Both the position numbers and the translations under genes were made by a program. DNA of 64,000 nucleotides from Erythrobacter sp. KY5 (GTDB lineage Bacteria > Pseudomonadota > Alphaproteobacteria > Sphingomonadales > Sphingomonadaceae). The notes under the pieces were generated by a model that saw only the letters and a program-made list of their open reading frames with translations, did not search any database and had not been told where the DNA came from. The DNA is taken from contig NZ_CP021912.1 in assembly GCF_003264115.1 (NCBI RefSeq), positions 310,001 to 374,000 on the forward strand, written 5' to 3'. Below, in pieces: positions 56,616 to 64,000 of this stretch; position 1 is the first letter of the stretch; each line of letters opens with the position of its first letter.

Positions 56616-58064
56616 ATGACGCGCAGGTTCGCGCCCTTATGGTCGACGCCGATAACGACGCCGCTTGCCGTTATGCTGGCGTATCTCGTCTTTGTATTCG
56701 CGCTGGGCGGGGGCGCGCGCGCGGACATCGCATCGCTCGCACTGCTGAGGGTTGGGTCGATCGGGGTGCTTGGCTACGCGATAGCCATCCTCGATCCCGA
56801 TCAGCTGCGCGCCAACAAGGGAATGGTCGCGCTCGCAGCGGGTTGGGCGGCGCTCACCGCGCTTCACCTTGTCCCACTGCCGCCTTCCGTGTGGCACCAG
56901 CTCCCCGGCCGCGAGCTGGCGATAGCGATCGACGCGGCGACCGGGCTTGAGGACAAGTGGCGACCGATCAGCCTGGTCCCTCATCGCACGATGAACAGCC
57001 TGTTTTCCCTGACGGTGCCGATTGCAGCCCTGATGCTCGCACTCTGCCTGTCGCGCGAGCAATTGCGCCTGACGGCATTCGCGCTGGCGCTTCTGGTGTT
57101 TGCGAGCGCTCTGGTAAGCTTGCTCCAGATCATCGGCGGACCCGGCAACGCCTTCTATCTCTACCGCATCACCAATGGCGATTCCGCGGTAGGCCTGTTC
57201 GCCAATCGCAATCACAATGCGGTGTTCATCGCGATTGGCATCGCATCGCTGGGTGCGCTGTGCGGCTTGATCAAGGCCGATCCGCGTGCCGCGCAGCGAT
57301 TGCGCATGTTCGCGGCGCTTGCCGCCCTGTCGCTTGTTCCCTTCGTGATCATTACGCAATCGCGCGCTGGTCTGGCCCTGGGTGTCCTCTCGCTTGGCGC
57401 AGCATGGTGGCTGCAATCGAGTGCGTCCCATTCCAAGGGGACGGCGAAGGGCGCGCTCAAGCCAGCCTTGTTACTGGGCATGGCAGCCGTGGGTGCCACA
57501 GCCCTCGCAGCCCTGACGAGCCTGATGACCGGCGACAATGCCATTGCGCGATTGATGGCGGGCGGCCACGCCGATGATGAACTCAGAATGCGAATCTGGC
57601 CGCGCGTGATTGAGCTGGCCGCAGAGCATTTTCCCGTGGGATCGGGCATGGGCACCTTTGTCGAAGTGTTCGAAGCGGGTGAGACTTCCTCCACTTTGGG
57701 CCCTTCCTACATCAACCACGCGCACAACGATTTTCTGGAGCTCGCCCTTACCGGAGGGTTGCCCGCCGCAGTGCTGGTCGTGGTCGCGCTTTCCTGGCTC
57801 ATACTTAGGGGATTGCGCGCATTTTCCGATAGCAACGGGGCTGATCGCACGCTGCGCCGCCTTGGCGTTATCACGGTCGCACTGATCCTTCTGGCATGCC
57901 TCTACGACTACCCCTTGCGCACCCCGTCGCTCGCGACTGTCTCCATTCTGGCTCTGGTCTGGATTGCAGGCAGAGCGCCAGACAGTAGCCCTGATGCATC
58001 GGCAGCCCGCCCGCTCAACAGGCCGGCACGCAAAACCGATCCGGCCGCAAGAATGGCGGCGTGA
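56616..58064 (+). CDS. O-antigen ligase / polymerase family membrane protein (Wzy_C)
   Basis: The 482-aa protein has about 11 hydrophobic segments with the ligase-family features GLFANRNHNAVFIAIG, TQSRAGLALGVLSL and NHAHNDFLELALTGGLPA in the large periplasmic loop. WaaL-type ligases and Wzy-type polymerases share this fold. As no separate Wzy is seen in the window and the locus carries Wza and Wzz/kinase genes, a polymerase role is as likely as ligase. Confidence 0.87.
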   Translation: MTRRFAPLWSTPITTPLAVMLAYLVFVFALGGGARADIASLALLRVGSIGVLGYAIAILDPDQLRANKGMVALAAGWAALTALHLVPLPPSVWHQLPGRELAIAIDAATGLEDKWRPISLVPHRTMNSLFSLTVPIAALMLALCLSREQLRLTAFALALLVFASALVSLLQIIGGPGNAFYLYRITNGDSAVGLFANRNHNAVFIAIGIASLGALCGLIKADPRAAQRLRMFAALAALSLVPFVIITQSRAGLALGVLSLGAAWWLQSSASHSKGTAKGALKPALLLGMAAVGATALAALTSLMTGDNAIARLMAGGHADDELRMRIWPRVIELAAEHFPVGSGMGTFVEVFEAGETSSTLGPSYINHAHNDFLELALTGGLPAAVLVVVALSWLILRGLRAFSDSNGADRTLRRLGVITVALILLACLYDYPLRTPSLATVSILALVWIAGRAPDSSPDASAARPLNRPARKTDPAARMAA

Positions 58065-58110
58065 TCCATGGCCTCCAACAGGGCCGGGATCGACCAGAGG
58101 GGAGTGCATC

Positions 58111-58857
58111 ATGGGTACGACACACGCAGCGTACAGGGTTTTCGCCAAAAGGCTTGGCATCCTTCTATGCGCATCGTCTTTGCTGACAGCCTGCGCGTCC
58201 GCCCCGCCCCTTGGCGGCGCTCCCGGCCTTGATGTGGTTTCGGCCTCGCAGCTGCCCACACCCATCCCCGGTGCCGGCATTCACGCCGCGCGTCCGTATC
58301 ATGTCGGCCCTTTTGACAAACTGCGCATCGACGTCTTCGGCATCGAAGAACTCAGCGACCGCGAGGTGCAGGTTGACGCCGCCGGGCGGGTTTCGTTCCC
58401 GCTCGTGGGCAGTATCGAGGCCGCAGGAAAAACGCCCTCCGCCATAGAGGCGGAGCTGGAAAACGCGCTTTCGGCGCAATTCATCCGCAACCCGCAGGTG
58501 ACGGTGAACCTCGAAGAAACCGTCAGCCAGGTGGTCACGGTCGATGGCCAGGTTCGCGAGCCCGGCCTCTATCCCGTGATCGGGCGAATGACGCTGATGC
58601 AGGGGGTCGCAACGGCCAGCGGGCTGACGGAATTTGCGAAGGTCGATGACGTCGTCGTGTTCAGGGAAGCGGACGGGCAGCGCTACGCCGCGCTCTACAA
58701 CCTTGGGGCGATCCGGCGCGGCATCTACTCCGATCCCGAAATCTACGCCGGTGATGTGGTGGTGGTGGGCGAATCCAATTCGCGCCGCCTCTTCCGCGAC
58801 ATCCTCGCAGCCACACCGCTGCTGACCGCCCCGATCATCGCACTGCTGCAAAACTAA
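58111..58857 (+). CDS. Polysaccharide export outer-membrane lipoprotein (Wza/GumB family)
   Basis: The 248-aa protein has a lipoprotein signal ending in LLTAC. A Poly_export domain follows (VGPFDKLRIDVFGIEELSD, then VSFPLVGSIEAAGKTPSAIE). SLBB-type repeats come next (VTVDGQVREPGLYPVIGRMT). It forms the outer-membrane exit channel. The length is that of short GumB-type proteins rather than full Wza. The ATG at 58111 was fixed by a GAGGGGAG element upstream. Confidence 0.93.
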   Translation: MGTTHAAYRVFAKRLGILLCASSLLTACASAPPLGGAPGLDVVSASQLPTPIPGAGIHAARPYHVGPFDKLRIDVFGIEELSDREVQVDAAGRVSFPLVGSIEAAGKTPSAIEAELENALSAQFIRNPQVTVNLEETVSQVVTVDGQVREPGLYPVIGRMTLMQGVATASGLTEFAKVDDVVVFREADGQRYAALYNLGAIRRGIYSDPEIYAGDVVVVGESNSRRLFRDILAATPLLTAPIIALLQN

Positions 58858-58889
58858 CAAGCGCGCCCGAACGGGCCGGTGAGGCATTC

Positions 58890-61148
58890 ATGACCGACAG
58901 CACAAATCTCGTCCCCATGCGCCCCCTTGCAGCGCAAGCCATACCGCTTCCACCCGATCTGACCGGCGGGCGCGAGAGAGGCGGCATGAGGCCGGTTCTT
59001 GTGCAATATCTAGACGTCCTGCGCCGGCGCAAATGGGTCATTGCCGCTGCAATTCTGGCCGCGGTGATGGCCGCGCTTGTCATCACATTGCTCACCCGCC
59101 CGACTTATACCGCAACGACACAGGTGCAGGTCAGCCGCGAACAGGCCAATGTGACCAACGTTCAAGGCGTGGAGTCCGAAAACGTTGGGCGCGACCTTGA
59201 GTTTTACCAGACCCAGTATGAGCTGCTCGAAGCGCGTTCGCTCGCAGAGCGGGTCGTGCGCGGGCTGCGGCTCGATAGCAACGCGGATTTCTGGAACGCG
59301 CACGGCGTCGATCCCGCTGCCATCGACGAAAGCGCTCTGGCGCAGGCTGGCGACACAGGCGCGCGCGCCAAAGCGGCAGCCAGCACCTATCCCGATCCGC
59401 GCCGCAGCGTAAATGCGCGCGAGCGGGTTGCTATCGAAACGCTCCTTGAAAACGTTGCGGTCAACCCGATCCGCGGATCGTCTCTCATCGACGTCGACTA
59501 TTCCTCTTTCGACCCCGAAATGTCCGCGCGCATCGCCAATGTCTGGGTCGATGAATTCATCGCGCAGTCGATCGCGCGCAAATTCGATTCCACCGCCGAA
59601 GCGCGCAATTTCCTCGAAGGGCGTCTTGATGAGTTGCGCTCCAAGGTCGAACAATCTGAGAGAGCAGTGGTCGATTTTGCGACCCAGCAGGGGATCATCA
59701 CCCTGACAACGGAAAGCGGCGGTCAGGGCACGGCCCAGATCCGCGAACGCACGCTCGCATCGGAAAATCTGCAGGGGCTGAACGCCGAACTGATCGCTGC
59801 GACCGGCGAACGCGTTGCAGCGCAGGCGCTTGCGCGCGGCAGCGGGTCCGCTCAGACCAACGCCACGCTCGCAAGGCTTCGCGAACAGCGCGCCGTGAGC
59901 GCAGCCGAACTTGCCGAACTGATGGTACAGTTCGAACCCGGCTATCCGCGCGCCATGGCACTTGAGCAACAGATCGCTGAACTCGATAGCGCGATCTTTA
60001 CCGAAGAATCGCGGATCAGCCGCGCCGCCAGCGAGGCATTCCTTGCCGCTCAAAGGCGCGAGGCAGAGCTGCGATCACGGGTTAGCGGATTGTCCGGCGA
60101 AGTGCTGTCGCAGCGGCGCGATGCCATCCAGTACAACATATTCCAGCGCGAAGCGGATACGAACCGGCAACTCTATGACAGCCTCCTTCAACGCTACAAG
60201 GAGATCGGTGTCGCTGCGGTTTCGGCAAGCAATATCGCGGTCATCGACACAGCGGAACCGCCACAGCGTCCCTCATCGCCCAACCTGTTGCTGAACCTTG
60301 CGCTCGCGCTGGTCGCAGGCACGATCGGGGCTGGTGGCCTGGTATTCCTCCTCGAACAGAGCACCGAAGGCCTGACCGATCCAAGCAAGGTGCAGGAGGC
60401 GCTTGGCATTCCCCTTCTTGGCAGTGTCCCGCAGGTGCCCGACCATGACGACCCGGTCGAGCTTGTCGCCGATCCCAAGACTGAGATCGCCGAAAGCTAT
60501 ATCGCGATCCGGTCAAGCCTTGCCTTCACGACCACGCAAGGCGTTCCCAAGAGCTTTATGTTGGTGAGCTCGCAACCCGCCGAAGGCAAAAGCCTGAGCG
60601 CGCTTGCACTCGCGCTCGTGCTCGCGCGGATGGGCAAGCGGGTGTTGCTGATCGATGCCGACCTGCGCAATCCATCGGCGCACGCCTATCTTGGCACGCA
60701 TCGCAAGGTTGGCTTGTCGAACTATCTTGCAGGCGACGATCAGGTCAGCGCGCTGATCCAGAGCGTGCGACCCAATCTCGACCTCATGGCGTCCGGTCCC
60801 TGCGTGCCAAGCGCTGCGGAGCTGTTTTCGAGCGATCGCCTGCGCGATCTCACGTCGCGCATGACCAGAGAATACGACCACGTCATCGTGGATTCGGCCC
60901 CGGTCATCGGGCTGGCCGATGCGCCGCTCGTCAGTCAGGCCGTCGAAGCGGTCATATTCGTGGCAGAGGCGGGCCGTGTTTCCGTGCGCGGGCTCAATTC
61001 GGCGCTTGAGCGTATGGCCGCGGCGGGATCGCCGATCGTCGGCGCGATCCTCACAAAGCTCGATCGGCGATCATCGCAATACGGATACGGATACAGCTAC
61101 TCCTATTCCTATTCCGACCGGATTGAGGCGACACGCGGTGCAGCCTGA
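58890..61148 (+). CDS. Fused Wzz-type chain-length protein and BY-kinase (GumC-CpsD)
   Basis: The 752-aa inner-membrane protein has a Wzz domain with a first helix near residues 50-72, a long coiled-coil periplasmic region (around 200-420) and a second helix near 465-490. A cytoplasmic bacterial tyrosine kinase follows: Walker A SSQPAEGKSLSALAL, Walker A' LLIDADLRNPS and Walker B HVIVDSAPVIGLAD. The tail is tyrosine-rich (YGYGYSYSYSYS), the usual autophosphorylation cluster. It controls chain length and export. Confidence 0.93.
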   Translation: MTDSTNLVPMRPLAAQAIPLPPDLTGGRERGGMRPVLVQYLDVLRRRKWVIAAAILAAVMAALVITLLTRPTYTATTQVQVSREQANVTNVQGVESENVGRDLEFYQTQYELLEARSLAERVVRGLRLDSNADFWNAHGVDPAAIDESALAQAGDTGARAKAAASTYPDPRRSVNARERVAIETLLENVAVNPIRGSSLIDVDYSSFDPEMSARIANVWVDEFIAQSIARKFDSTAEARNFLEGRLDELRSKVEQSERAVVDFATQQGIITLTTESGGQGTAQIRERTLASENLQGLNAELIAATGERVAAQALARGSGSAQTNATLARLREQRAVSAAELAELMVQFEPGYPRAMALEQQIAELDSAIFTEESRISRAASEAFLAAQRREAELRSRVSGLSGEVLSQRRDAIQYNIFQREADTNRQLYDSLLQRYKEIGVAAVSASNIAVIDTAEPPQRPSSPNLLLNLALALVAGTIGAGGLVFLLEQSTEGLTDPSKVQEALGIPLLGSVPQVPDHDDPVELVADPKTEIAESYIAIRSSLAFTTTQGVPKSFMLVSSQPAEGKSLSALALALVLARMGKRVLLIDADLRNPSAHAYLGTHRKVGLSNYLAGDDQVSALIQSVRPNLDLMASGPCVPSAAELFSSDRLRDLTSRMTREYDHVIVDSAPVIGLADAPLVSQAVEAVIFVAEAGRVSVRGLNSALERMAAAGSPIVGAILTKLDRRSSQYGYGYSYSYSYSDRIEATRGAA

Positions 61149-62457
61149 ACTGGCTTCCGGCGGCTTTGCTACAAGGCGCGCCGATGCGCCGAAGCTGCGC
61201 CGAAAGCGGGGCGCGGTCACGGCCTTGATCCTTGCGCCGCTGGCTTTTGCGAGCGGAGCGCTATCGCTTTCCAATGCCCTTGTCTCCAGCGACCCGGTAG
61301 CCGCCAAGCAGCTCTATCCAACGCACCCGCAAGCGAAGGTCAGAGCGACTGACCATGAACTGGTGCAATTGCCGGGCATCGCGGCGTCCGCAGCCGAGCA
61401 AAAGGGCGCCGAGAATACCGCCTCGCCGTTCCCATCACGGCTTGAGATCGTCTCGCGCTATACTCAGTCACGCATCGAAGCGCAGGCCCTATCAAGCCTT
61501 GCTGACACGCCCTATTCGTCCGGCGCACTTCGCCAGCTCGCTCTCGTCAGCCCATCTCGCACTCGGCAGCGCGCCCTGCTCGATCTGTCGCGCAGTGTTT
61601 CGCGGCGCGACATCGGTGCTGCTGCGTTGATCGCCGGTCTGGATTTTCGCGATGGCCGTTTGCGCGATGGCCTCGAAACGCTCGACGACGCGCTCGTCAT
61701 CTCCCGGTCCCTCGATGAACGCATCTTCCCGCTGCTGCTGAGCGCCACGCGCTTTGAAGATTTCGAGCCTGCATTCCGCCCGATATTGGAGCGCGATCCA
61801 GCCTGGGGCGAGAGGCTGGCAGCGCACGCCATCCAACATGACGCCTCCGCATCGCCTTTCGCGCGCATCGCCCGCCACTTTCCGCAAGGCTCCCATGCGC
61901 TTTCGATCGACTATGGCGCGCCGCTGGTTGACCGCCTCGCTGGCGAACTCGATTTCGAGGGGGCGTTCGACGCCTACGATGCCTATTCGCCTGAGCAGCA
62001 GGACCCCGGACGCCTTGCCGATGCGCGTCTTCCCCCGCTTGATTGGCACCTGATCGACAGGATCGACACGGGCGCAAGGCTGGTCGGCTCGCTCGATCCT
62101 GCGATCGAATTCTTCGCCAAGGCGCACCGATCGGGTGAAGCCGCGCGCATCATCTTGCGGCTTGATCCGGGCGTTCACGTGCTGAGGTTTTCGTTCGTCG
62201 ACCTTCGCGGGGGGGGCGGACAGCTTTCGCTTGAGACGGTCTGCATCGACAAGGGGGGCGAGTGGACGTCTGGCACTGCGCTGGCCCCGATCGCTTCTTC
62301 CGCCGCCGCGCTCGCAATCACTGTCCCATCCGGTTGCCAATACCAATCGCTGCGCCTCGCGATTGCCGCGCGCGGCGAAGCAATCAGCGTCCTGATCGAC
62401 AAGGTCACTTTCGAACGGGCAGCCAATTCTCATTCCAGTAACGGAGAGACACTTTGA
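61138..62457 (+). CDS. Unrecognised membrane-anchored protein in the polysaccharide locus
   Basis: I cannot assign this 439-aa protein. A basic N-terminus and one hydrophobic helix (near residues 28-48) are followed by about 250 residues of helical-repeat style (ALRQLALVSPSRTRQRALLD, GLETLDDALVISRSLDERIF). The C-terminal 130 residues look beta-rich (FSFVDLRGGGGQLSLETVCI, ending before SVLIDKVTFERA). This resembles a tetratricopeptide-like scaffold joined to a jelly-roll. The GTG start overlaps the kinase gene by 11 bases and the stop overlaps the next start, so it belongs to the operon. A run of eight G lies at 62209-62216. Confidence 0.78.
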   Translation: MQPELASGGFATRRADAPKLRRKRGAVTALILAPLAFASGALSLSNALVSSDPVAAKQLYPTHPQAKVRATDHELVQLPGIAASAAEQKGAENTASPFPSRLEIVSRYTQSRIEAQALSSLADTPYSSGALRQLALVSPSRTRQRALLDLSRSVSRRDIGAAALIAGLDFRDGRLRDGLETLDDALVISRSLDERIFPLLLSATRFEDFEPAFRPILERDPAWGERLAAHAIQHDASASPFARIARHFPQGSHALSIDYGAPLVDRLAGELDFEGAFDAYDAYSPEQQDPGRLADARLPPLDWHLIDRIDTGARLVGSLDPAIEFFAKAHRSGEAARIILRLDPGVHVLRFSFVDLRGGGGQLSLETVCIDKGGEWTSGTALAPIASSAAALAITVPSGCQYQSLRLAIAARGEAISVLIDKVTFERAANSHSSNGETL

Positions 62458-63137
62458 AGGTTCTCGCTATCATTCCGGCGCGCGGCGGGTCGAAAGGCCT
62501 GCCGGGCAAAAATCTTCGGATACTGGCAGGCAAGCCGCTGATCGTCTGGTCGATCCAGCATGCGGTCAACAGCGAGGCAATCACTGACGTGGTCGTCAGC
62601 ACCGACTCGCCCGAAATTGCCGCGGTCGCGCGCGGGTGCGGGGCCGAAGTGCCGTTTTTGCGGCCTGCGCACCTTGCCACGGACACCGCACCGACCGAGC
62701 CTGTGATGCTTCACGCGCTTTGCGCGATGGAGAATATGGGCCGCAGCTATGATTGCGTTGCGCTGCTTCAGCCGACCTCGCCACTGCGCGCTAACGAGAT
62801 GAGCGCACGCGCCCTCGCCCAGCTCAAGGCCGAGGAAGCCGACAGCTTGCTGACCGTCACCGAAAGCCATGCATTCTTCTGGCGACAATCGCCGGTGCGT
62901 GCGCTCTACGATGTCGCCAACCGGCCGCGCCGACAGGACATTCCTTCTGAAAAGCGCCATTACCGGGAAACCGGCTCACTCTATCTGACCCGCCGTGACG
63001 TGCTGGTCCGTGAAGGCAACCGGCTTGGCGGGAAAATCGCGCTGCTCGAAACGCGCGAGGAGGAAGGCTTCGAGATCGATAGTCTTGCCGATTTCCGTCT
63101 GCTCGAAACCCTGATGTCGGAGGCGATCCCGGCATGA
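62454..63137 (+). CDS. neuA: Acylneuraminate/nonulosonate cytidylyltransferase (NeuA family)
   Basis: The 227-aa enzyme activates sialic acid-like sugars with CTP. It has the nucleotide motif IPARGGSKGLPGKNLR, then STDSPEIAAVAR and LLQPTSPLRAN. The start is TTG (GGAGAG six bases upstream), overlapping the previous stop. Whether the substrate is neuraminic, legionaminic or pseudaminic acid cannot be told from the sequence. It is coupled to the following synthase gene by an ATGA overlap. Confidence 0.87.
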   Translation: MKVLAIIPARGGSKGLPGKNLRILAGKPLIVWSIQHAVNSEAITDVVVSTDSPEIAAVARGCGAEVPFLRPAHLATDTAPTEPVMLHALCAMENMGRSYDCVALLQPTSPLRANEMSARALAQLKAEEADSLLTVTESHAFFWRQSPVRALYDVANRPRRQDIPSEKRHYRETGSLYLTRRDVLVREGNRLGGKIALLETREEEGFEIDSLADFRLLETLMSEAIPA

Positions 63138-64000
63138 TCATCGACACCAACCTCAAACCCTATGTGGTCTTCGCTGAGGAAGACCTGTTGGTGGCTCTTC
63201 GCAAGATCAGCGATAATCGGCGCGGCAGCGTTCTGTGCATTTCGCAGTCCGGGCGCCTGGAAGGGGTGCTTACCGACGGCGACGTTCGGCGCTGGCTGGT
63301 GGAGGCGGACCGTTTCGATTTCGACGTCACTGCGCTCAGCGTCGCCAACACGCAATTCACCGCCGCGCGTGACGGCATGGATGACGGCGCAATCCAGGCG
63401 ATGTTTTCGGACCGGGTAAGCTTCGTACCCGTCCTCGATGCGCAGGACCGCGTGGTTGCGGTTGCATGGGAAGACGCCCGGCGAATTTCGATCGGGAAGC
63501 ATTCGATAGGCGAGGATGAGCCCTGCTACATCATTGCCGAGATCGGCAATAACCATAATGGCAGCCTCGATCTCGCCAAGGATCTGATCGAACTCGCTGC
63601 CGAAGCCGGTGCCGATTGTGCAAAGTTCCAGATGCGCGACATGGCCTCGCTTTACCGGGGCGGAGGCGATGCGGGCGATCGCAGCGCGGATCTGGGTGCG
63701 CAATACACGCTCGACCTTCTGGCCCGTATGCAGCTGTCCAATGACGAGATGCTGGAAGCTTTCGATCATTGCAAATCGGTCGGGATTCAGCCGCTTTGCA
63801 CGCCGTGGGACAAGGCCAGCCTCTCCATTCTCGAAGATTATGGCATGCCGGCATACAAGCTGGCATCGGCGGATTTGACCAATCACGAATTGGTCGGCGC
63901 GCTTGCCCGAACCGGCAAGGTGCTGATCTGCTCAACAGGCATGTCCAGCCAAGCCGAGATTGAGGATGCGGCAAACCTGCTGCGACGCCACGGATCGCCT
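63134..64000 (+). CDS. neuB: CBS-domain/NeuB fusion: nonulosonic acid synthase (partial, runs off window end)
   Basis: The frame stays open through the last base, giving 289 residues so far. Residues 1-125 form a CBS-domain pair (RGSVLCISQSG, EGVLTDGDVRRWLVE, FVPVLDAQDRVVAVAW). The NeuB TIM barrel starts near residue 130 with CYIIAEIGNNHNGSLDLA, then DCAKFQMRDM, CTPWDKASL and ICSTGMSS. NeuB condenses phosphoenolpyruvate with a hexosamine to make a nine-carbon sugar. The CBS part probably binds nucleotide for regulation. The C-terminus, including any SAF domain, lies outside. Confidence 0.88.
   Translation, partial: MIIDTNLKPYVVFAEEDLLVALRKISDNRRGSVLCISQSGRLEGVLTDGDVRRWLVEADRFDFDVTALSVANTQFTAARDGMDDGAIQAMFSDRVSFVPVLDAQDRVVAVAWEDARRISIGKHSIGEDEPCYIIAEIGNNHNGSLDLAKDLIELAAEAGADCAKFQMRDMASLYRGGGDAGDRSADLGAQYTLDLLARMQLSNDEMLEAFDHCKSVGIQPLCTPWDKASLSILEDYGMPAYKLASADLTNHELVGALARTGKVLICSTGMSSQAEIEDAANLLRRHGSP

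Overview
The window looks like ordinary chromosome from a GC-rich alphaproteobacterium, most likely order Sphingomonadales and plausibly Erythrobacteraceae. The pointers are a SciP (DUF1153) cell-cycle regulator, a DUF3035 lipoprotein, a petABC-apt cytochrome bc1 block and frequent 1-8 bp start/stop overlaps. This placement is inferred from gene content, because no search could be run. About 65 protein genes and two tRNA genes (Gly-TCC, Thr-GGT) are supported. I saw no rRNA, CRISPR array, insertion sequence, integrase or complete prophage.

Region by region. Positions 1-8300 hold panC, a TerC-like DUF475 membrane protein, tRNA-Gly, the sulfate-activation operon cysD-cysNC-cysQ, an OmpA-type lipoprotein and a CPA1 antiporter with a TrkA-N-like tail. 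Positions 8300-11900 (minus strand) encode cytochrome bc1 (petA, petB, petC) and then apt. Positions 12000-21000 hold pgeF/pepN, a small SDR, a DMT exporter, a threonine-aldolase-like enzyme, a small GNAT and two bacterial PH-domain membrane proteins. Positions 21300-29100 are a tightly packed plus-strand run: a 49-aa basic protein, gpmA, purE, purK, folA, ribF, ileS, lspA and a DUF3035 lipoprotein. Positions 29200-36400 hold a CNNM/CBS protein, a glycine-zipper OmpA lipoprotein, an inositol-phosphatase-family enzyme, sucC without sucD, two small accessory genes and etfBA behind a palindromic operator.

Positions 36400-37900 form a small, visibly more AT-rich islet. Two small minus-strand genes (one unknown, one DUF2188) face an XRE repressor plus ImmA/IrrE metalloprotease pair across a promoter region carrying TTGCA palindromes. 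It resembles an acquired, protease-controlled stress or defence switch. Positions 37900-44600 carry DUF445, an RND efflux permease and adaptor, and a YeaQ-type protein. Positions 44670-52950 are mixed housekeeping: sciP with a coupled unknown gene, mnmA, an anchored Cys-containing protein divergent from a serine hydrolase, phzF, pdxH, a CbpA-like J protein, a BrkB-type protein and fabI.

Positions 52968-64000 are a surface-polysaccharide locus running off the right edge. It starts with a sugar-nucleotide SDR, a small phosphoglycosyl transferase and a FlaA1/WbpM-type dehydratase. Together these resemble the set that makes UDP-QuiNAc-type sugar and loads it onto undecaprenyl phosphate. They are followed by an O-antigen ligase/polymerase, a Wza-type lipoprotein, a fused Wzz/BY-kinase, an unrecognised anchored protein, a CMP-nonulosonate synthetase and a CBS-NeuB fusion cut by the window end. 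The locus therefore probably builds a capsule, exopolysaccharide or O-chain containing a sialic-acid-like sugar. The least explained elements are the XRE/ImmA islet, the 439-aa protein at 61138-62457 and the CBS-NeuB fusion.
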